Below are positions 1-5,513 of a stretch of DNA of 11,009 nt, piece after piece. The notes under the pieces were generated by a model. The model saw nothing but the letters and a program-made list of their open reading frames with translations, was not told the DNA's origin and did no database searches. The stretch is from CAZRIE01 sp964600075. GTDB taxonomy: Bacteria > Bacteroidota > Bacteroidia > Flavobacteriales > Flavobacteriaceae. The translations under genes and the position numbers were made by a program. The stretch's first letter is position 1. Each line of letters opens with the position of its first letter. The stretch is taken from contig CAZRIE010000134.1 of NCBI GenBank assembly GCA_964600075.1, positions 1-11,009 of the forward strand. The letters run 5' to 3'.

Positions 1-29
1 TTAAGTGTTTTTTATAGTTTAAGTTGTTC

Positions 30-65
30 AAAAGCCCTGTTCGTCCCCCCGCGAATAGGGCTTTT
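30..65. terminator. bidirectional intrinsic terminator hairpin
   Basis: The 9-bp arms AAAAGCCCT (30-38) and AGGGCTTTT (57-65) pair perfectly around an 18-nt loop. On the plus strand the hairpin runs into a T-rich tail (61-71), so it can end a transcript entering from the left edge of the window. On the minus strand it overlaps the stop codon of the DUF1684 gene (64-66) and would end that transcript. It therefore looks like a shared terminator between converging genes, the left one lying outside the window. Confidence 0.75.
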
Positions 66-717
66 ATTTTTTATCAGGTTCGAACGCCCGTACCCCGGCC
101 ATTATCTTTGTATGCAAAGCATTTATACCAGGTACGATGGGGCATGAATATTTTTTGTTGTAAGCACAATAGGGATTGTACGCCTTATTAAAATTAATCC
201 ATATCGTGTCTCCCTGGGGAATCGCCAAATCAATATATCGCCCGCCCGTATAGGTTTCTTCACCATTGGTGTCGTCAGTGAAAGGGAGAAAGAGATAGTC
301 GCGGTATTTTTCTTGGAGCATCAGCTCCTGGTTTTGATAGATTTCTAATTGGTGATTTTCGCCGTTCAACGTAAAGTGCGCGGTGCCGTATAGCACTTCT
401 TTTGATTTTCTATCGGTAGTGGTGGGCATTAAAAAAGGGAGAGACCCGGCTGTACGTACGAATTTTGCGTTAACGACATAATTGGTATCCGGTTCAAAAA
501 AATTAAGACCCTCAAAATCTTTGCGATAGCGGTCGGGCAAAGGTGAGGCTTCTGGGTCTTTATATTCGCTATTCAATTCTTGCTGAAAATCAAGAATTTC
601 CTGTATTGCATTTATTTGGCTAATTGTCGTAGTTTCTTGCTTAGCAACATCATGGTACTTTTTCTTTTGTTTACATCCGAAAACCAGTAGTGCCAAAATC
701 AATATTAAGTTCTTCAT
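64..717 (-). CDS. DUF1684 domain-containing lipoprotein
   Basis: This encodes a predicted lipoprotein of 217 residues. The start is placed at the ATG at 717, seven codons inside the longest frame, because it puts a classic lipoprotein signal (MKNLILILALLVFGC, Cys15) right at the N-terminus; the longer version would put extra residues before it. The mature part begins with a lysine-rich stretch. The C-terminal half carries the DUF1684 hallmarks: the LFLPFTD segment, ETYTGGRYIDL, the NPYCAYN motif and a second cysteine in YSCPIVPG. The biochemical role of DUF1684 is not established and I assign none. The protein should be anchored in the envelope by its lipidated cysteine. The gene stands alone, divergent from the MFS operon and ending in a hairpin terminator. 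Family assignment is confident; function is unknown. Confidence 0.88.
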   Translation of the reverse strand: MKNLILILALLVFGCKQKKKYHDVAKQETTTISQINAIQEILDFQQELNSEYKDPEASPLPDRYRKDFEGLNFFEPDTNYVVNAKFVRTAGSLPFLMPTTTDRKSKEVLYGTAHFTLNGENHQLEIYQNQELMLQEKYRDYLFLPFTDDTNGEETYTGGRYIDLAIPQGDTIWINFNKAYNPYCAYNKKYSCPIVPGINALHTKIMAGVRAFEPDKK

Positions 718-735
718 TGCATCTAAGTATATCCC

Positions 736-743
736 CAAAAATA
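736..743 (-). promoter_or_regulatory. candidate -7 element for the DUF1684 gene
   Basis: Read on the minus strand these bases are TATTTTTG, an exact match to the Bacteroidota -7 consensus TAnnTTTG. They lie 19 bp before the ATG at 717, which would give a very short 5' leader of about a dozen bases. No good TTTG -33 box is visible at the expected distance, so the call rests on the -7 match and its position. Confidence 0.4.
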
Positions 744-744
744 C

Positions 745-754
745 GACATATGTC
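745..754. promoter_or_regulatory. 10-bp palindrome between divergent -7 elements
   Basis: GACATATGTC is a perfect 10-bp palindrome. It lies between the minus-strand -7 candidate (736-743) and the plus-strand -7 candidate (764-771), so it would fall in the spacer of both promoters. That is a good position for one operator controlling both the DUF1684 gene and the MFS/DJ-1 operon. Which protein would bind is unknown, and a 10-bp palindrome in AT-rich DNA can arise by chance. Confidence 0.3.
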
Positions 755-763
755 TTTTTTAAT

Positions 764-771
764 TAGTTTTG
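764..771 (+). promoter_or_regulatory. candidate -7 element for the MFS/DJ-1 operon leader
   Basis: TAGTTTTG matches TAnnTTTG exactly and points toward the MFS gene. Transcription would start near 778 and give a leader of about 160 nt before the ATG at 937. No convincing TTTG -33 box is seen upstream. The only other partial -7 match before the MFS gene is TATTTTTA at 854-861. Confidence 0.4.
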
Positions 772-777
772 CTTGGA

Positions 778-936
778 ATAAGAAAAAATCATGCGATTAC
801 TATCGATTTATAAAAATGTAAACACCTATCCAAAGCCGTAGGTCTGACATCACTATTTTTAAATCGCAACGAATTTCAAAATATAAAGCCCGGCCTGAAC
901 GCCGGGCTTTTTTATTACGAACAATCGATCAAAACC
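778..936 (+). promoter_or_regulatory. possible attenuated leader of the MFS operon
   Basis: If transcription begins near 778, the MFS leader contains three things. First is a short frame of 16 codons (791-841, MRLLSIYKNVNTYPKP). Second is AAAGCCG at 832-838, overlapping the end of that frame. Third is the strong terminator hairpin at 885-914. The upstream AAAGCC (832-837) can pair with GGCTTT (905-910), the 3' arm of the terminator, so it could act as an antiterminator strand. This resembles attenuation but is inference. The same layout could instead be a small RNA of about 135 nt ending at the hairpin. Confidence 0.3.
885..914 (+). terminator. strong intrinsic terminator upstream of the MFS start
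   Basis: AAAGCCCGGC (885-894) and GCCGGGCTTT (901-910) form a perfect 10-bp, GC-rich stem with a 6-nt loop, followed by more T residues. It has the form of a textbook plus-strand intrinsic terminator. The odd point is its position: no plus-strand gene is visible upstream, since 64-717 is on the minus strand. The hairpin lies 22 bp before the MFS start codon, too close for a complete promoter in between. Confidence 0.8.
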
Positions 937-2142
937 ATGAAAAAATTATATTTCGACTATACCGATTCTTTCAGAGGGCTCTCCAAAGAAGTCTGGTGGC
1001 TGGCCCTGATTACCCTAATCAATCGAGCGGGTACAATGGTGATTCCTTTTTTGTCACTGTATCTCACTCAAAATTTGGGTTTCACATTGGAGAATGTTGG
1101 AAGCATCATGACGAGTTTCGGGCTGGGCTCTTTATTGGGTGCTTGGGCCGGTGGAAAACTCACAGACCTTTTAGGCTATTATAAGGTAATGTTTATAAGT
1201 CTGGTCTTAACCGGTTTTCTATTCATAGGTGTTCAATTTCTAAGCGGATTTTGGCCAGTTTGTCTCGGTATTTTTCTACTTATGGTTTTTGCAGATGCCT
1301 TTAGACCCGCATCTTATGTTGCCATGAACGCTTACAGCAAGCCTGAAAACAAAACACGTTCCGTAACACTCATACGCTTGGCCATAAACCTTGGCTTCTC
1401 TGCAGGGCCTGCATTGGGCGGATTGTTGATTGCCTCCATTGGCTATAAAGGCCTATTTTGGGCCGACGGTGGTACCTGTATAATAGCTGGCTTATTGCTA
1501 TTGTTGGTTTTACACCCAAAAAGGGTGAAAGTATCTGATGATTTGCGACATAATTCCCCGAAATCGGCCTATACCGATACGCACTACCTCATGTTCATTA
1601 TTGCCATGATACTGTTCGCCTTTGCCTTCTTACAGTATTTTTCTACTGTGCCCTTATATTACAACGAAGTTCATTCTTTGAACGAGCTTCAGATCGGATT
1701 ACTCTTGGCATTGAACGGATTTACCATTTTTGCCTTGGAAATGCCCCTAATCAAGTATCTTGAAAACAGACCATGGTCTAAATTGACCTATGTACTGCTA
1801 GGGCTCGTTTTAGTGGGACTGAGTTTTTTAATTTTGAACTTTTTTTCGTGGCCAGGCATTTTAATTATAGGAATGTTACTGATGACCTTTGGTGAGATGA
1901 TCGCTTTTCCCTTTTCAAATGCTTTCGCTATGGAAAGGGCAAAAAGGGGCAATCAAGGCGAATATATGGCCCTATACACCATCGCATTCTCGATATCGCA
2001 TGTTTTTGCCCATAATTTAGGAATGCGCTCCATTGCCAATTTCGGTTTCGATACAACTTGGTATGGCATCACTATTATTTGTCTGCTGGGTATTTTGCTG
2101 CTTTTACTATTAAAGAACATTTTGAACAAGTCAAATCGCTGA
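937..2142 (+). CDS. MFS transporter
   Basis: This encodes a major facilitator superfamily permease of 401 residues, normal for a 12-helix MFS protein, dense in hydrophobic segments from residue 20 to the end. The family signature between helices 2 and 3 is visible around residues 68-84 (GAWAGGKLTDLLGYY; glycines, the Asp and the basic residue in the usual pattern). The N-terminus (FRGLSKEVWWLALITLINR, then a proline-containing first helix) resembles a group of uncharacterised flavobacterial MFS exporters. The substrate cannot be told from sequence; a drug or metabolite efflux role is possible. The ATG at 937 is accepted because the amphipathic N-terminus leads straight into helix 1. The DJ-1/PfpI gene begins 5 bp after the stop, so the two are very probably co-transcribed. 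A terminator-like hairpin in the leader suggests conditional read-through. Confidence 0.9.
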   Translation: MKKLYFDYTDSFRGLSKEVWWLALITLINRAGTMVIPFLSLYLTQNLGFTLENVGSIMTSFGLGSLLGAWAGGKLTDLLGYYKVMFISLVLTGFLFIGVQFLSGFWPVCLGIFLLMVFADAFRPASYVAMNAYSKPENKTRSVTLIRLAINLGFSAGPALGGLLIASIGYKGLFWADGGTCIIAGLLLLLVLHPKRVKVSDDLRHNSPKSAYTDTHYLMFIIAMILFAFAFLQYFSTVPLYYNEVHSLNELQIGLLLALNGFTIFALEMPLIKYLENRPWSKLTYVLLGLVLVGLSFLILNFFSWPGILIIGMLLMTFGEMIAFPFSNAFAMERAKRGNQGEYMALYTIAFSISHVFAHNLGMRSIANFGFDTTWYGITIICLLGILLLLLLKNILNKSNR

Positions 2143-2147
2143 ATTCT

Positions 2148-2885
2148 ATGACCATATCCAAACTCATAATTACACTAACCCTTTTAACTGTAACATGTGC
2201 CGAGAAAAAGGAAAATATTACAACTGCGGAGCAAGAAAATCGAATACTACCCGAATTAGTGCCGAATCGTTACAATGTAGCCTTTCTAATTATGGAAGGC
2301 ACTTATAATACAGAGTTCACCGCACCATACGATATTTTTCAACATAGCCAATTCCGGAAAGAAATAAAGGCAATGAATACGTTCACCGTTGCCAACACTT
2401 TAAAACCGATAACAACTTTTGAAGGGGTGCGTATTCTTCCCGATTTTGATTATACAAAAGATTCCCTTCCACAAATAGACATTTTGGTCGTACCAAGTGC
2501 AGAACATCACCTAGATACTGATCTAAACGATGAAGCTATGCTCGAGTTTATACGAAAAGTGGATGAAAATGCCCTATTTATGACCAGCCATTGTGATGGG
2601 GCATTCATTCTTGCCAAAGCTGGACTGTTAAACGAGGTAACGTCTACTACCTTCCCCAGCGATATCAGGGCTTATAAAGAGATGTTCCCCGCTCTAAAAG
2701 TTAAAGACAGTGTTCTTTTTGTTCATGATGGCAAATACATTACATCTGCCGGTGGCGCCAAAAGTTTCGAGGCCGCACTTTACCTATGTGAATACTTTTA
2801 CGGAAAAGAAGTTACCGCAACACTAGCGAAAGGATTGGTTATCGATTGGAACCTTGATGACGTGCCACACCTTATTATAAAATGA
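2148..2885 (+). CDS. DJ-1/PfpI family protein with N-terminal export signal
   Basis: This encodes a 245-residue class I glutamine amidotransferase-like (DJ-1/PfpI) protein. The frame is open further upstream, but the ATG at 2148 is chosen because it lies 5 bp after the MFS stop and gives a hydrophobic leader (MTISKLIITLTLLTVTC). Cys17 could be a lipidation site, though Thr before the Cys is not a typical lipobox. The fold begins around residue 42 (YNVAFLIMEG). The TEFTAPYDIF segment (55-64) matches the xELxGPxDVF region of the family. The nucleophile elbow is SHCDGAFILAKAGLL with the likely active Cys149. AGGAKSFEAAL (201-211) is the usual late motif. Relatives include isocyanide hydratases, chaperone/deglycase-like enzymes and the N-terminal domains of GlxA-type regulators; this protein has no DNA-binding domain. 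An exported location is unusual for the family. The reaction is unassigned. Confidence 0.85.
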   Translation: MTISKLIITLTLLTVTCAEKKENITTAEQENRILPELVPNRYNVAFLIMEGTYNTEFTAPYDIFQHSQFRKEIKAMNTFTVANTLKPITTFEGVRILPDFDYTKDSLPQIDILVVPSAEHHLDTDLNDEAMLEFIRKVDENALFMTSHCDGAFILAKAGLLNEVTSTTFPSDIRAYKEMFPALKVKDSVLFVHDGKYITSAGGAKSFEAALYLCEYFYGKEVTATLAKGLVIDWNLDDVPHLIIK

Positions 2886-2936
2886 ATACCACAAGAATCA
2901 TCTTTGGAGCTATCGGTCGCTGCCAGGCCCGCAAAA

Positions 2937-4349
2937 TTATTCTTCAATAATATCGTACCGAGCGTCTTTCAAATACTTTTCTACGATTTCGTTGAATTCA
3001 GGCGTTATGCGAAGTAAGGCGGTATTTTCAAGGGAATAGAGTTTGGTCTTATCGGTATAGCCCTTTTTCAACAGTTCTTCCAAATAAAACAAAGCCGTAC
3101 CGTAGTCATCGATTTTGGCACTATAGGAAATAATCTTTTCGTAGTTACTGTAGGCCAAGGGCTCAATAATAGTTTCTAGCATCCATAAAAAGTTAAGGGC
3201 TTCGGTATCTACAGGACTTCCAGCGTTGACCATATCGATATTATCTGCGACCAATGCATTGACGTAGCCTTCCAATCGCTTGCCCATCTGTTGCTGCAAG
3301 ATATCGGGGCTTTTTTTAAATTTTTCAAGTTCTTCCATCTGATACTTCCACCATCCCAAATTATTATAATTATAGCTAAGGATGTCCTCTTCTAAATAAT
3401 AGATATAATCTTCTTTGATAAGTCCTTCTTTAAAGAAGATAGCATTTTGGCTGCGATTTTGAGTCTTGAACAATTTGCTCTTTCTTAAGGTTTTTCTACT
3501 CTCTTTTATCGAATCGGTAGATCTGAAAGGTCGATAAATTTCTAGCATTTCGCCTAATAAGTTATCGGCCAACAACGGTTTGTTCGAAGTATACAGCCTA
3601 CTAATCTGTCCCAAATCTTTTCTATACTTTTTACTCACAAAAATAGTGTCTTTGGGTATATGCCCTTTAGCCATCGAGGCCAAGGTAAAAATCTCAAGGG
3701 CTTTTGCCAAATTTTCGGCGGTCGGCCATTCATGCCCCCCCTCAAAGATCAAAAGCTGGTTAGAAAACTTCATTCCGTCCAACAATTTCTCGGTTGCCAA
3801 CATTCCGGGATAGTTATAATCGGCATTACCTACCAAGCCAACAAAATGAAACGGATTTTTAGAGGTCAAGACTTCGGTATTGGCTACTGGAGCGCCACAG
3901 GTCAAAACGCCTTGAACCCCTTTGATAAAAGTAGGTATCAAAGTCGAAAAACGACCGCCAGCGGAAAAACCCCCTGTATAAATTCTATTTTCATTAATGG
4001 GAAGTAATGATACAACAGTATTGAACATTCGATTTGCCACAATTATATTTTTCGATATTTGGATACTGTCCCTAATATTATTGGATGCCGCCAAAATATA
4101 ACCCTGCTCTTCAGCGGCTGCCTTGAACATGCTAAGTGCCTGTTTAGCTCGACCTTTCATGTCAAAAACAAAAACTATGGGCCATGATTTTGAAACTTCG
4201 AAACTAGTTGGAAGATAAAGTGAGAAAGTCTCGGAAATCGAATCTTTTACGGTAAGGGAGTCTATGATTATGCCCTTTTTTAAAGTCAATTGCTGCGCCG
4301 TGCACGAAATCACGAGGCCGAAGGCGAGTAAGGTCAATATTTGCTTCAT
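2937..4349 (-). CDS. secreted alpha/beta hydrolase (esterase-like) with C-terminal TPR-like region
   Basis: This encodes a 470-residue exported protein. The N-terminus (MKQILTLLAFGLVISCTAQQ) is a signal peptide; Cys16 might make it a lipoprotein, but cleavage after AQ is equally plausible. Residues about 35-235 are an alpha/beta hydrolase domain of the dienelactone hydrolase/feruloyl esterase type. The strand WPIVFVFD is followed by the nucleophile elbow GFSAG (127-131, Ser129), a likely acid Asp177 in VGNAD, and a likely catalytic His206 in GGHEWP. A full Ser-Asp-His triad is therefore present. The remaining 230 residues have no family I can name, but 415-465 (ALFYLEELLKKGY, then TPEFNEIVEKYL) resembles the end of a TPR array. 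The substrate is unknown. The gene is convergent with the DJ-1 gene, with a 51-bp gap and no clear terminator. Upstream, the minus strand carries TAGATTTT near 4366-4373, a near match to the -7 consensus. Confidence 0.85.
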   Translation of the reverse strand: MKQILTLLAFGLVISCTAQQLTLKKGIIIDSLTVKDSISETFSLYLPTSFEVSKSWPIVFVFDMKGRAKQALSMFKAAAEEQGYILAASNNIRDSIQISKNIIVANRMFNTVVSLLPINENRIYTGGFSAGGRFSTLIPTFIKGVQGVLTCGAPVANTEVLTSKNPFHFVGLVGNADYNYPGMLATEKLLDGMKFSNQLLIFEGGHEWPTAENLAKALEIFTLASMAKGHIPKDTIFVSKKYRKDLGQISRLYTSNKPLLADNLLGEMLEIYRPFRSTDSIKESRKTLRKSKLFKTQNRSQNAIFFKEGLIKEDYIYYLEEDILSYNYNNLGWWKYQMEELEKFKKSPDILQQQMGKRLEGYVNALVADNIDMVNAGSPVDTEALNFLWMLETIIEPLAYSNYEKIISYSAKIDDYGTALFYLEELLKKGYTDKTKLYSLENTALLRITPEFNEIVEKYLKDARYDIIEE

Positions 4350-4484
4350 AAAAAGGAAATCATCAAAAATCTAGCCAAACAATATTAAAGAGCATTTGGC
4401 AAGTTCAAGTTCAAAAATTTATGGTTTATGTTCTATATCATAATAACTACCTTAAAGCTTGATTCGGACGACGAAATCGTTGTG

Positions 4485-4510
4485 AAACCTGCCTCGCGGC
4501 AGGCTGGTTT
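4485..4510 (-). repeat. GC-rich inverted repeat, REP-like hairpin with GNRA loop
   Basis: CCTGCC (4488-4493) and GGCAGG (4498-4503) form a perfect 6-bp stem around 4 bases. On the minus strand the loop is GCGA, a GNRA tetraloop, so the RNA hairpin would be stable in a transcript running from the MscS gene toward the hydrolase. AAACC and GGTTT flank it as a second, offset pair. There is no T-tract after it on the minus strand, so it is a poor intrinsic terminator. It stands out as a GC-rich island in AT-rich intergenic DNA. A dispersed REP-type element is my inference; copies elsewhere cannot be seen from this window. Confidence 0.5.
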
Positions 4511-4555
4511 GAATTTTCTTGCATACTGCAAATATCAACTGCTTAGCAAAAAACG

Positions 4556-5380
4556 TCACTCCCCTATTTTACCAAATTCCACTCCTTCAGAGTAGGCCAC
4601 TTTAATTCCGTTTGCACTTAAAGCCTTTTTTATAGCAACATTGGCACTAAAAGTAACCTCCCAAAAATCGTCAGGTTTTACATAAGGTCTTACGGTTAGT
4701 TCCACATTATGTGAATCAAAACTTAGGATTCCAACTTCGGGCAATGGTTCTTCTAAAATATTGGGTACCGTCTCAAGCGCTTCGAACAAAATCTTTTGGA
4801 CTTTGGGAAAGCTTTCTTCGTAGGGCATGGTTATTTCCAACTCAAGACGAATCATACCTTTTTCGGTATAGTTTGTTACTATTGAATCAGTTACCATTGA
4901 ATTGGGAATTATCAATATTTTATTGCCAGGTGTCAGTACATCGGTACTGAAAATACCGATTTCGGCCACTTTACCAAATTTATCCTTGACTTGCACCCAA
5001 TCTCCTACTTTATAAGGCCTTAAGGTCAGAATCAAAATACCCGAGGCAAAGTTGCCTAAACTGCCCTGTAAAGCCATTCCTATGGCAAATGCCGCTGCGG
5101 CCAAAATCGCAAACAGCCCGGTCAAATCGGCACCCAACACTGTTGCTATAATAAAAAGAACCGTTCCTTTTAATATTACGCCTACTGTAGAAGACAAAAA
5201 AGGACGGAGAGTTTCGGATAACCCAGTATGTTCAAGTCCTTTTCTAACAAGATCTACAATTTTTTGGGACACTTTGAACCCAATCCAAAAAATTAGACCG
5301 GCTATAACAATCCTTGGAAAATAAAAAACCGCGTTGTCAATTGCAATTTGTATGTATTCTTTGATTTTATCCCAATCCAT
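4556..5380 (-). CDS. small-conductance mechanosensitive channel, MscS family
   Basis: This encodes a 274-residue inner-membrane channel that opens under membrane tension and releases solutes during hypo-osmotic shock. The length is close to that of E. coli MscS (286 residues), so this is the minimal form without extra N-terminal domains. Predicted helices are TM1 at about 19-38, TM2 at about 62-82 and the pore-lining TM3 at about 85-118. TM3 shows the characteristic Ala/Gly packing pattern (AAAAFAIGMALQGSLGNFASG). It is followed by RPYKVGDWV, the start of the beta domain, and later LIIPNS, the conserved beta-domain motif. The C-terminal alpha/beta vestibule domain extends to the end. Start ATG at 5380; just upstream is TAAATTTA (5385-5392), a one-mismatch -7 candidate. 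It is separated from its same-strand neighbours by 133 and 206 bp and is probably its own transcription unit. Confidence 0.94.
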   Translation of the reverse strand: MDWDKIKEYIQIAIDNAVFYFPRIVIAGLIFWIGFKVSQKIVDLVRKGLEHTGLSETLRPFLSSTVGVILKGTVLFIIATVLGADLTGLFAILAAAAFAIGMALQGSLGNFASGILILTLRPYKVGDWVQVKDKFGKVAEIGIFSTDVLTPGNKILIIPNSMVTDSIVTNYTEKGMIRLELEITMPYEESFPKVQKILFEALETVPNILEEPLPEVGILSFDSHNVELTVRPYVKPDDFWEVTFSANVAIKKALSANGIKVAYSEGVEFGKIGE

Positions 5381-5513
5381 AGAATAAATTTACTAATAAG
5401 CAGCTGTTTTGAAATGCAATACCTGTGTTTTTATCCTACTTTTTATCTTAAACCCATTCTTAGCATGTAATCAAACATTGGGAAGTACTGTTACGCCTAA
5501 GGAAACCCGTTTT

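Noticed and set aside
816..821. ATG-TAA minimal frame in the MFS leader
   Set aside because: A start directly followed by a stop is expected often by chance in AT-rich DNA. The 16-codon frame at 791-841 is the better leader-peptide candidate.
2058..2147. Longer N-terminus for the DJ-1/PfpI gene, starting inside the MFS gene
   Set aside because: The extra 30 residues read through MFS coding sequence in another frame and would put the hydrophobic export leader inside the protein. The ATG at 2148 has normal operon spacing.
2936..2951. ATTATT-CTTC-AATAAT hairpin between the convergent DJ-1 and hydrolase genes as a terminator
   Set aside because: The 6-bp stem is all A/T and is not followed by a T-tract, so it is unlikely to terminate transcription.
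3580..4007. Plus-strand open frames across the hydrolase gene
   Set aside because: They are antisense to a well-supported gene with a catalytic triad and resemble no protein.
5052..5324. Plus-strand open frame opposite the MscS channel gene
   Set aside because: It is a shadow of the Ala/Gly-rich pore helix coding region, with no domain or start context.
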